Part shown: one piece after another, positions 23,601 through 34,100 of the stretch
Numbering within the stretch: position 1 is the stretch's first letter
How the letters are laid out: each line of letters starts with the position of its first letter
From: Gavia stellata
Taxonomy: Eukaryota; Chordata; Aves; Gaviiformes; Gaviidae
Assembly (NCBI RefSeq): GCF_030936135.1
Contig: NC_082594.1
Span: 124,472,668 to 124,536,667, forward strand
Reading direction: 5' to 3'
DNA length: 64,000 nucleotides
Notes under the pieces: model-generated
The model's database searches: none
What the model was told of the DNA's origin: nothing
Seen by the model: only the letters and a program-made list of their open reading frames with translations
Position numbers and translations under genes: made by a program

Positions 23601-26600
23601 TTGATCATTTTGCAGGGTGAGTAGCTGAACACTGGTAAGATGGGGAGAGTGAAAATTGTGAAAAAGAGAGGGGAGGTACCGAAAATGAGACCCCCGCAGG
23701 TGTCAGGGTAGGGCACTCCGGGCACCCAGCTACTGCATACGTGTTTGCATGTGTGTATGGTTTGTACAAGCCTGGTGCTAAGCCTTTAGCTACTGAGGAA
23801 CTCTGAGAAGCTCTGCTGGCTTCAAGGGAGCTGCGATTGTTTATAACAACTGAAGGTCTATCCCACAGATCCTGAAATGCTTTCTAAGAAAATCCAGGAG
23901 AAAACCCTACACTCGGAGTAGGGTTTCTGGGGGGCAGGGGGTGTGTTTGTTTTGGGTTTTTTAACAAACAACAGTGGCAAGCTAAACCAGCTTGGTATAG
24001 TGGCCACATGAATCTACAAACCTTGGACTCCAAGGGACCTGAAACACCTCCTGTATATGTTTGCATTTACACTGGCCCAGATGCTACAGGGACCTGTGCA
24101 GCCTTTCTCCGAATAGTGAGGCTGTGCGTCCATATGGTTGTGACTACATCACATTAGACAGGCTTGATGAGAGATGCTAAAAATAATAAATCTTACACCT
24201 GAGAGAAGCACCTAATACCGAAGGGTTTTCAGATCATATGGCACAGGTTCAATTTCTTTTCCAGCCATAAGCTTACTCCGGCAACTAGTACTATGGACTG
24301 CCTCTGAGAGTAGTGGTAATGATTTCTGCCATACTGTTTTTACTTTGGTTTCAAACCAATGCAATCAATGCAGCTGTAATTCCTGTAAGGTCATATTGTA
24401 TTGTTATTTCAAAAAGCATCAAAGCAATCGCATTGTGCTTGAGGGACGGGAGTACACATGCTATGTCAAGTTCAACAAGCTAAATGTCTTCTGTGTCATT
24501 TTAATGGCATCAGCATACATGGTTTCCTGGAAATAAAAATTGTGTCACACTAAAAATCACTGGTATTTGTTCTTAGAGGGTTTGGGCAGAAAACCAGGAG
24601 GACAGCTGAAACGGGGGGTGGTATTCTATCAATCCTGTTTTGCAATGTTTGTAAATGTTTTATTTTACTAAGACATTGCTTTTTAATTTCCCTTCACAGA
24701 TAGAATTATAGTTAAGCCCTTGACAAAAAGACTATAGCTCACATACTGACATGGCAGCAATGGTCCAGAAAAGGGACAGGCCTTCCTCTGAAACGTGGGT
24801 CTGCCTCAGTGGACTAAGGGTAAAGCTACACATACATATCTATGCAATCATATTACCGTGACTGTGCCTCCTCTCACAGTGCCTTTGTGTGATACTTACC
24901 ACCGTAGCTAGCAGGACAGCACGCTCGTGCATGTGAGCATGTTGCTGTCTTACGGACACAGCCCTACAGAGGACAGGAGCTTTAACACAACTGCTCAAGC
25001 ATGGACATTTCATGGTTTATAACTAGCACCGTATGTTAGTCTTCTTTTATTTAAGATTGACTTTGTGGAGAACCAAAAGAGTCATAAAATGAAGCTCAGC
25101 GAGGAAGCAGATCTGGCACTGACTTTAGATACAAATCCGTGTGGCTTTCTTCCTGTTTCTCAGATTTAATAGACGCATTTAATACGTGCGTTTGGTGCCA
25201 AACTGATTGCTTGGTAACGTTGTAAATAAGAACGGCTGAAGACTGCTTTAATTTATGCCTCCCCTCCTGAATTCTCAGCAGCTGCTGGCAACAGAAATTG
25301 CCTCTGTATCTGCACGCTGTTGTCGGCCCCCCGCGGCTGTCTTCCCTTGCCAAAGGTCTCCGAGCACAACCCCAGGACCTGCTCCTGTCCTTGCCCCAGC
25401 AGCTGCCTCGTGCCTATGTCTGGTGCCTCTTCAGCAAACTTCCCTTGGTCTCTGGCTCCTAGGACCTGTCCTCGAGTAGTTCTTAAACTGGGGAAGTGGG
25501 GAGGAGGTGAAACGAGGGAAAAGGCATGGGAGGGAGGAATGATAAATGCTCCCCTATACCAAAATGGGGAATTTTTGCTAATGCTGGGAAAGCCAGAAGC
25601 ACCAAGCATGTTCTCAGGGGTTGTTTCTCCCTCCCTTTAGTACTTGCTTTTTCTGCTTGAGCCTTTGCGTAAAGGCCAGTCCTGCTTAGTGTATTTATTT
25701 ACACAGCAGCTAATCTTTTGCTAATTTGCCTAGCTAAAACACACAGAAAGCATACAAACAAAAATACCTCAAGAAATAGATGTCAATATAATTTGCCTAT
25801 TCTCTTTCTCAATTTCTGATGGAGGCAAGATAATGGCTTCCATCTCTTGGACTTCATCTGAGGGCTTGCACAGCTGTCAGTGAGAAAATCAATTTTCAGT
25901 ATGTCAGCACGAGCATTTATTGTTTGCTGAAGTTTACACAATGACCCCAGTACTTTAGGGATATTTTGGAACACCTGACATTCAGATGCTGTCCCACAGC
26001 TTGCTTTGCTTTCCTTCCAAGAAGCTTATAGCCAAGCATATATTCCTCAAAAATGTTTGGCCTAGGCTCCAACTGATCTGTAGTAACAACATTGTGGTAA
26101 ATGTTCCGCCTGACTTTAGTTTAGAGTAAATGTTACTAACTTCAGCAGCAGTCAGTTGCTCTGCTCCCACTCTCAGCTGTCTCTTTACTTGAAGCAACAG
26201 CCTTCAAGTAAAGAGCAGAGTGGGAACAGCTGCTTTCAGTTTAAATTCATTTTGATAATTGGTTAGACAGTTGTGAGCTGCCTTAAAAAACTGCCTCTGT
26301 GTGTGAACCCTGCCCCTTTCCCAACTATTATTTTGTTGGTTTAAGAATAAAGAACATGCTTCTCCCTTAAAACCTTACTTTACAGTATATTGTTATGTGT
26401 TGCATCCTTATTTTCAGAGTCAGATGGTTTAAACAAGGAGGGACCGCATCCTCTAGCTTAAATTAGAAGTTACATCTGCAAAGAGCTAAATCCCAGGGAG
26501 TAAAGCGTACAACTTTCTGGAGATGTTTTAGTTGCAGAATTAAGTCCCAATCGTGTGACTACATATAGGCTTATGTAGTTTTACACATGAGAACGGACTC

Positions 26601-27058
26601 ATTGAAGCCAATGTTTGTGTGCCAGTTTCCAAAATGTGTTGATCTCTGCCAGGTCATGCTTAACAGACAGAACAACATTGTAATAGATAGTTAGGCAGTT
26701 ATTACACCCTTCTCCTTACGTTTCTGGTCCTATTGTCGTTCAACAAGCAACTAGCTGCTGCCAGTAGGAGCTGAGCTTCCTCAGCAAGGTGTACCATACT
26801 CATCCTCACAGATTTCTAGGGACATGCCCCTGGGGATGGCACTTACATTTATACATAAACCATGCACACACACACGCACGCACAGAGAAAACTACGTACA
26901 GCTCTTACCGGAAGGGAGGCTCTCCGTTCACTGAAGGGTTGTGTCTGATGTTTCTTGTGGCCTCTACCCTCTTTCTCATTCTCATCGATCAAGTTGTGGC
27001 CCCAGAAGCTGCTCATCCATTTTGCAAAGGAAATATCATCATCCTCTTCATATTCCAT
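20451..27058 (-). CDS. LNP1: LNP1, leukemia NUP98 fusion partner 1 homologue (3 coding exons)
   Basis: Coding segments on the minus strand are 27058-26909, 22694-22449 and 20654-20451: 150 + 246 + 204 bases, giving 199 codons plus TAG. All introns are phase 0 with GT-AG borders. Two blocks identify the family. One is an acidic N-terminus followed by SFAKWMSSFWGH (residues 10-21). The other is EFAESFEKQLHLKSKRSVSL (113-132), after which a very K/E/R-rich tail begins (KERGEREI). The human protein, named as a NUP98 fusion partner in leukaemia, is about 178 residues, so this one is somewhat longer. The part between the blocks is poorly conserved and rich in S, H and K, so the protein is probably mostly disordered. 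No enzyme domain, signal peptide or membrane segment is visible and the function is unknown. It is divergent from TOMM70, as in mammals. Confidence 0.88.
22449..22694 (-). CDS. LNP1: LNP1 coding exon 2, residues 51-132
   Basis: The acceptor CTTATTTTGCAG ends at 22695 and the donor TTG|GTAGGT follows 22449. The 82 codons are phase 0 at both ends. The first two thirds are S/H/K-rich and variable. The last 20 residues carry the conserved AESFEKQL and KSKRSVSL block. Confidence 0.88.
22695..26908 (-). other. LNP1: LNP1 intron 1 (between coding exons 1 and 2)
   Basis: This 4.2 kb intron has GT-AG borders on the minus strand. Apart from the CA microsatellite near its 5' end I see no repeat, RNA gene or second exon. 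A moderately GC-rich patch near 25.3 kb has overlapping short open frames with no recognisable content. Confidence 0.75.
26864..26884. repeat. CA microsatellite in LNP1 intron 1
   Basis: (CA)n interrupted by CG steps, starting 25 bases downstream of the LNP1 exon 1 donor (minus strand). Confidence 0.8.
26909..27058 (-). CDS. LNP1: LNP1 coding exon 1, residues 1-50
   Basis: The ATG at 27058-27056 begins MEYEEDDDISFAKWMSSFWG, matching the family N-terminus, which fixes the start. Kozak context is weak (T at -3, G at +4). The donor CCG|GTAAGAG follows 26909. The frame is open upstream, but that part is leader or intron: C8-containing sequence with a possible acceptor CCCCCCCAAG about 20 bases before the ATG. 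Confidence 0.9.
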
Positions 27059-30000
27059 GTACAGACGCTCCAAACTTGGGGGGGGTCTCCCAACCAGGCA
27101 AGGAAAAGCAAGGTCAAATGCCACCACCAAGCCAGTAGCCTCGCACTGTTTTGCCAACAAGAGGAAGAGGAGACACGGTTTCAACCACTCTTTCTGCTCT
27201 CCATCCCCCCAAAACCCGTTCCACTGCAGCCCTGGGCACTCTCTAAACATAAAGTCAATCCCTTCTCATCTCTTTTCAACAAGGTTTCTTTCAACCTTTC
27301 CATTACAGTGATGTCCAAAATGACACCGCCGCAGGGGGCTGGTGGGAAGGGAAATGTGTTGGCTACTCCCTGTGTGTTGCTGTTGAGTGCACCAGCTGTC
27401 AATACCAATGGAGAATTGCCCACAGTTACATGCCTGGGAGGTGCGTACACGAACCCAAAGTAGGCTTGTGATTTTGAGAAGCAGAATTGACATATTGACA
27501 GTGGGCAGGAACTGGCACAGCTGCTTGCAGAGGCCTCACTGGCTCGGTGGGAGGGAGGACAAATGGCCCGCTCTTCCCCTGCTGCCCTCCCTCCTGACTT
27601 CTGTTGTCTCTGCTCTTCCTTCGCTATTCACGAAATGTGGTCTGTCTAGGTAGAAGAAAGACCCTCCCGAAGAAACTGCTTGTTCGTTTTTGCATTATGA
27701 CAGCCAGCGTGAACTTGCATCAGCTGCTTTTCACCAGAGTAATTTCATCTGCCATATCAGGATTATGGGAGGCCTTGCCTCACTTGAAGGCACACAGAGT
27801 AAAAATGGGTCTGATTCCTCCTCCCCAGCCCTGGGTGTAAGCCATACAGGCCTTGTCTATACCACAAAACAGAACAGGGCTGGGGACTCTTTTCTAGCCC
27901 TGAGACCAAGCGGCTGGACTGGTCACACCTACCCTACACGGCGCTTGTGCTGTGGGTCTCCACGAGGCTGTATGTACTGCACCATGGCTGTCATACTTTG
28001 TTGTCATTTTTGTGTCTTTTTTCTTTCAAAATATCTGCTATAACACGAAAACTCTGTTGTGGCCCATAAAATTGTTGTTTGTATAGGGTGAAACTGGAAG
28101 ACGTGTTACATGCCTTGGGACATGGCAGAAGGACAAGGAGGAGGGCTTCGAGGCTGTAGAGCCTGTTGGGGTAGTGTTGGAAGACTGCACGGGAGGAGGA
28201 GACCCAAATGTAACTTCTTATTGGAAGCAGTCCTTGGTGTGTGCTAGGTGTTCTCCTGGTGCCGAGGCATTGCTGGGGAGATGCTAGTTGGCCTTGGCTA
28301 AAAATCTTGCCGACCATTTAGCATTACAGCGAATCAGTGGTCCAGCATTAAAGCTTGCTCCTTGTCCTCAACCCGTTTAGCGATACAGGTGTAGTAACAA
28401 AACTCCAGTTGTGTTTGTGTGGGTGTAGGTGTGAGGTTGAAGTACCATACTCCGATGTAGGGCTCTTCGTCCTGAATAATAGGGGTGAAGGGACCACTTG
28501 GTCATGGGTGCCTATGTGCTGGAGTTTTACCTTGTCCAGGGCAGACAAGACCGTGATTAGCACAAGGACCTAGAGCACATGGGCGTGCAGGTGGCATATC
28601 CTCTGATGTTGGGCATCAGAGCTTGGAGACACAACCAAACCTGCAGCAGGCTTCTTCCTTGGCAGAGGCACAGATGGACGGGAGCGAGAGGAATACCTGC
28701 AAAACAGTACAGTAAAAAGCCACCCGGAGCAATAAAAAGGATGTGTAGGCTGATTCTCCATGTGGGGAAGAACACTCCGGGCCTCATTCTGACAGCCTAA
28801 ATTTGACTTATGTCCTTGAGGCTACCAATCTGTACAGGCAAGGCACGTCTGAAGGCCTATGCTACCTCATAGGAAGAATCACGTGGGTGGAATTTGGGCT
28901 GCCCAGCAGGAAGCTATCGGCCTGTCGATACGTATTTTCTATTGCATGGTTCAAGTTTCTTCTTTTCTGACACGTGAGACAGAACTGCAGCCCGTTGTGT
29001 GGAGCAGGAAACGCTGCTGCCGTGCTGAGAGAGGTGACAGGGAAAAATGGGAGAGATGCTGTCCCACAGCTTTGGCAAAATATGCTTACCTAAATAGTAA
29101 TAATCCATAAATTAAGGGCGACACAGCCCAAGCTGTTTACCACCAGGCACCAAGATACCTTGACTCAGAATGCACCAGGGCAGAATCACATGAAGAGGCA
29201 AGATGGCATGTTGGATTGGTGAAATTGTCAGGTCTCCATAAGAAACGTAGAGTGGGAAACAGACGCAGCGACTGCTGCAGTTGACCTAGCAAAACCTGTA
29301 GAGGTTCGGAGGTCATGCTAGTGGTTACGCCAAGGTGCAAGCGTCACCAGCACTCAGGGCAAACCTAAATCCACCTTGGCAAATTGTAGTTGGGCTTCTG
29401 AGGTACTTGCTCTACAATCTTACCGGTGTTCTTATTTTCAGCACTTTTTTTCCTTCAGTGCAATATGTGTCTTCACACGTATTCCTTCCACTTCCCTCCT
29501 GCCTACAAGGAGGTTGCAGAGAGGTGGGTGTTGGTCTCTTCTCCCAAGTGACGAGTGACAGGACAAGAGGGAATGGCCTCAAGTTGCGCCAGGGGAGGTC
29601 CAGGCTGGATATTAGGAAAAATTTCTTTACCGAGAGAGTGGTAACACACTGGAATAAGCTGCCCAGGGAGGTGGTGGAGTCACCATCACTGGAGGTGTTC
29701 AAGGAACGTGTGGACATGGCACTTTGGGACATGGCTTGATGGGCATGGTGGGGTTGGGTTGATGGTTGGACTTGATGCTCTTACAGGTCTTTTCCAACCT
29801 GAGTGATTCTGTGATTCTGTGATTTCTAGGTATGAGATGAGTCGTGCTATCTGAGTTTAAAAGGTATCAAAGATGTCTCCTCTTCACCCTCAGCTGGGGG
29901 CTCCGGGGGAGTGAGCGGAGCCGGACACATAAAGCTCCCTCTTCCTGCAGGTGAGGCTGCTAAGTAGGCATAGACACACCTATAGATAATGCGTATGTGT

Positions 30001-30249
30001 ATACGACATGTGTAAAAATCCACTGTTGTATATTAAATGATTTTTATGAACAACAGATTCAATTAATAGCTGAAAAGATAGAAAAATGGCATTTACAGCA
30101 AGGATAATTTTGCTCCAAAATGTTCCAGTACAAAGCCCTAGAACGTCACATCACTCCCGAATACAGGCGGCCCAGAAACTCCTTCTGCACAAAACTAATC
30201 CGGGCCTAAAGATACCGCCAGAATTTTTAGGCCTGGGCTAATAACTTAC
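27059..30249 (-). other. Presumed LNP1 leader intron and promoter-proximal DNA
   Basis: This DNA separates the LNP1 start codon from the shared CpG island. A consensus minus-strand donor, TTTCA|GTAAGT, has its last exon base at 30250 at the left edge of the island and would close a non-coding LNP1 first exon. A CR1 tail occupies about 29505-29824. Nothing else is recognised. Confidence 0.45.
29505..29824 (+). mobile_element. CR1 LINE 3' tail fragment
   Basis: The plus-strand frame encodes the last part of CR1 ORF2: [33 protein letters not shown] and [15 protein letters not shown]. It is followed by the CR1 3' UTR and the terminal GTGATTCTGTGATTCTGTGA octamer-type repeat near 29803-29824. It is only about 320 bases, severely 5'-truncated. 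Its closest match in this window is the opposite-strand copy at 2194-3312. It lies about 450 bases from the start of the CpG island, presumably inside the LNP1 leader intron. Confidence 0.95.
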
Positions 30250-30269
30250 TGAAACCCAGAGTGATTCCC

Positions 30270-31160
30270 CCCCCCTCACCGCCCCGGGCACCCTCACGGG
30301 GGCGCGCCGCTGGGGGTGGGGGGGCGCCCTGCGGCTACACCGCCGCTCCAGCAGGTGGCGCCGCCCGCCGGCAGACGGCGGGGCCGGGGCGGGCCGTGCG
30401 GCGGGCGGAAGTGCTTGCACGACCCGTGCCCTCCCGGCGTGCCCCGGGTGTCCGGTGACCCCTTCCCTCCCCTCCGGCGGGCGGCGGCGGTGTGAGCGCG
30501 TCATGGCCGCCTCGAAGCCCGTGGAGGCGGCGGCCGGCGGCGGCGGCGGCACGGGGCTGTCCCGCTGGCAGCTGGCGTTGGTGCTGGGGGCGCCGATTCT
30601 GCTGGGCGCCGGCGCGCTCTACCTGTGGGGGCGGCGGGCGGCCCGCCGCGGCGGCAAGGGGGCGAGCGAGCGGAAGACCCCGGAGGGGCGGGCGAGCCCC
30701 GGGCCCTGCGGCGGCGGCGGCGGGCAGCCCGATGGGCCCGGCCACGAGGAGATGGTGAGCGCGCGCCGGAGTTGGTTACCGCCCCCCACCCCCGCTCCCG
30801 CCGCGCGCGGCGGCCGTTAGTCCCCCGCCGCTGTGGGAGGGGGGAAGGGGAGAAGCGCCGCTTTTACCGAGAGGGACGGGGCTTGTCTCCGCTGCCCCCG
30901 GCGGGCGGGGGCTGTCGGGGCCTGAGCTCGGGCCTCGGGGCCGGTGTTCAGCCGCCGGCGGGGCCGCCTGGAGCGGGGAGGGGGATGCCCGGCCCGCGGC
31001 CTGCGGGAGGCAGGGCCGGCAGGTCACTGACCCGCTCCAAGAGGCGGTTGTCGAAGTCCCGGTCCCGGCGCCGGAGGACGCGTGTGAGGGGATGGAGCCG
31101 CGCTGGAGCGGGCGCGCTGGGGTGGCATCCTTTCCGCGCTCCGCGTAAAACAGCGCGGAG
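30270..31160. promoter_or_regulatory. CpG island, probable bidirectional LNP1/TOMM70 promoter
   Basis: About 0.9 kb of very GC- and CpG-rich DNA covers the TOMM70 start and the region before it. No TATA box is apparent. A CGGAAGTG word at 30406-30413, about 90 bases before the TOMM70 ATG, is a good ETS/GABP (NRF-2) site; such sites are typical of promoters of nuclear genes for mitochondrial proteins. The minus-strand donor at 30249-30244 supports leftward transcription into LNP1 from the same island. Transcription start sites cannot be placed from sequence alone. Confidence 0.7.
30503..30754 (+). CDS. TOMM70: TOMM70 exon 1, residues 1-84 (membrane anchor)
   Basis: Encodes MAASKPVEAA, a glycine tract, the membrane helix (WQLALVLGAPILLGAGALYL), an R/K-rich flank, SERKTPEGRASP and a second glycine tract. 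The donor ATG|GTGAGC follows 30754, phase 0. The exon is extremely GC-rich because it lies inside the CpG island. Confidence 0.96.
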
Positions 31161-34100
31161 GTCGGCCGGTGTAACCGCCGAGCGCTGGTAACCGGGCGTT
31201 AACGTTCCCGGCTTCTTCCTCCTCGGGCCTCCTCTTGGTTGGTGGTACTTTGTTCAGAACCTGTGTATTTGTGCCAGTCCTGGTACTGGTACTTGGAAAA
31301 GTACGTTACTGATTGCGCCTTGTTACGAAGTACACGTTAAGCGGGTGAGTATGGACCTGACAACGCGCTGCTGTTGGGTGAATGTACTTTGCTTCTGGGG
31401 TGTAGAATAACTGTGAGTAAGCTGCTTCCAGGAATAGTGCTTTGAAAAGGAAATCTGCGCTCTGGTGTGCGTTATTTTGTGATGCTGAATGCAGCAGGGT
31501 GGAAAGAAAACACAATCAAAATGTTTTTAAAATGAAATATTTTCTATGAAAATACAAAAGCCATACAGTTCAAGCGACTGAGACTTCAGAGTAGAGTTTG
31601 CCTAAATAGATATGCTTTCAAAACTTGCATTTATCCTGTTGTAAACTACCATTCTGAGAATTTTCAGATAAAACGGTCTGTACAAAAATTGAAGGACAAC
31701 ATGGAAGATTAGAGTCTGGATCAGATCCACGATTCTCTTGTATATCTGTGTGTGAAAAAATGCCTCTAAGATGCACTTTCTGCACATCTGCAGTCACAGA
31801 TGTACCATGATGGTCACGTTGTACTCCTGAGGTGAGGTTACAATTGACAGGCATGTTGGAAGTGGTGGATTTGGCAAACTGATTAGCTTTGATAAGAAAA
31901 TTCCATTAGGATATTCCTGCATTTTCTTCTTCCATTCTTGCGTACCACCCAAAATGCTCTGAACTGTCAGACCACTGTTTAAACTTCTTGTCTGAAATGG
32001 TCAGGAGAGAAAAAAATCAACTTCGGGAGATTGGAAAAGGTCGGCTTTAAGCTTGGTCATTTCGGTGATGAAGATTGGTGTTACACAAGTGGGAGGGCAG
32101 TGGCAGGAACACATGGGAGTGGTGAGGAGGGTGGCAGCTTCTATAGGTAGTGAATCATAGTACCCTCAGGCATTCCTGGAAGCCTAGTGAGCTGCAAAAC
32201 TGGACCTGGAGGCAGTTACTTGAGTGCAGTGATTTGTTAGTTCATGGGCAACCATACTGAGCAAGTAGTGTACAGAGGACATATTCAGACTTAGTTTACT
32301 GCGGTAACTTTGGCTTGTGGCTGCAAACAGCATCTGGCATATTTATGGCAGCATGCTTGCTACGTGTGAGCTCTGGTGTGCAGGCTACTTGTGACCTTTG
32401 TGTAGCTGCAGTGACTTTGCTGTTAGTATGTTAACTCTGGGTTTCTTGGTTGTATTTCTGAATTGCAGTATATACTATCAAGTGGTTTGTAGTCATTCCG
32501 TAGTTGCACTTGAAGCAAGCACTTAAAACATTTAAAACACTTAAATAGCACTTGATTTAAAGTATTATGTGTGGAGCAGTCTGAAAGAGCTAGACAAATT
32601 AAATTACTAGAAGACTCTATGCATCTCAGAATAAGTATATGGTTGAGTGGTATGATCCAGAGTTCTTAAAAGAGTGTCTTTGCTTATACTGTAAAGAAAT
32701 GAGAGGCATTACTTAAGAAAGCTATAGAAGGTATCAGATTTGCCTGATTACAGGACATAGTTGTCTAGCTGGTCAAAATATGGCCGCGGCAGGAAAATTA
32801 ATGTGGCTGCAGGTTCCCTTGACTGTTTGATGTGTGTGAGGAGGATTGCCTTCCTGTTCCTCATATCCAAAGCAGTGATGCCATGTAGATTTCATGTTTC
32901 CACACATATTTTATTAGTTATGGGTATTGTTGATAAGACCCTTGATTGAAAATACAACCATTGCAGATGCTTTACTTGTTAACTACCTGCATTTTATTGG
33001 TCTGCCTTTCTAATGCGGTAGGGTATTTTTTTAAACTCAAGTCGAATTTCGAATACAAATCTGTACAACGAGTAAGAGCCAGTAATTCATTTCACAGTCT
33101 AAACACAAGAGGGAAGTCTTTTAGAAAGCACATAGGTCAATAATGAATGCGCTACCAACAGCTGTGTGTGTGTGTCAGTTAACTATTCTGTCACTCATAA
33201 ATGTAACTTAGGACTCAGACTTCCTTGTGCATTTCATTAAAACAGCTTTTGTATCCATTTGATGCTCAGTTCACTGTTTCTGAAGACACGACCTTGAATT
33301 TTTTTGTTTGTTCTTTGAAAATATGTAGGGTCTAACATCTTCATTGTTCTTTATTGAGACTTCTTACTATTATGCATGCAGTTCAAGCTTTTGTTTTACC
33401 TGCTGCAGAGGCCTCACGTATTTTCCCCAGGCTGTGTCTGCACTAAAGGATTCTCCTGGAATAGATGCACTGGCCAAGTGTGTGATCTGTGACTGACGTT
33501 GTGTTGGCAGAAGCCCTTAGCATAGGTGCTATATCGGGAAAAGCTGAACTACTTTTGAGATGCCTTCTCCTGTAAGCACAGCTCCTCAACAGTACAGTAA
33601 ACTGGTATTATTGGACCAGTTAAGTGCCGCTGATAAAACTGCATCTATGGATGACTCAAAGGTTAGGAAGTCAAATTGCAACTGTTAATTACAGAAGTTG
33701 TTATTGTTTCTTATAATTTAGATGGAATGTGATTTAGTTACTCAGTAACAGCAGTTGCTTTTTATGTGTTCTCCTAGTTTGTAGTGAATATTGCATTAAC
33801 TTAAACATGTTGGAGAAGTAAACTGCTTTGCATTTATTGCATTAATTGATACCCAATTGATTCTTCTTTTTCCTTATTCCATGATAACTTCTTAGCAAGT
33901 TTATACCCTCTGTGTTTGACAGGAGTTGAGCACTGGTTAGTCAGTGAGCTAACGTGTTGGTTGCTTCAGTATTTTTTTTCTCCTTAAGTTGAAATCACTT
34001 CCTTTTGCAAGTTTGTGATAGTCCAAATCTCACCCCTTAACTCTTTCAGCAAGTTCGTAGGCTAACCCTCTGTTTTTGGTATGTGAGGAAGCATGGACCA

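Noticed and set aside
30238-31191. Multiple open frames in the TOMM70 CpG island other than exon 1
   Set aside because: Only the frame beginning MAASKPVEAA matches a protein; the others are GC-driven shadows.
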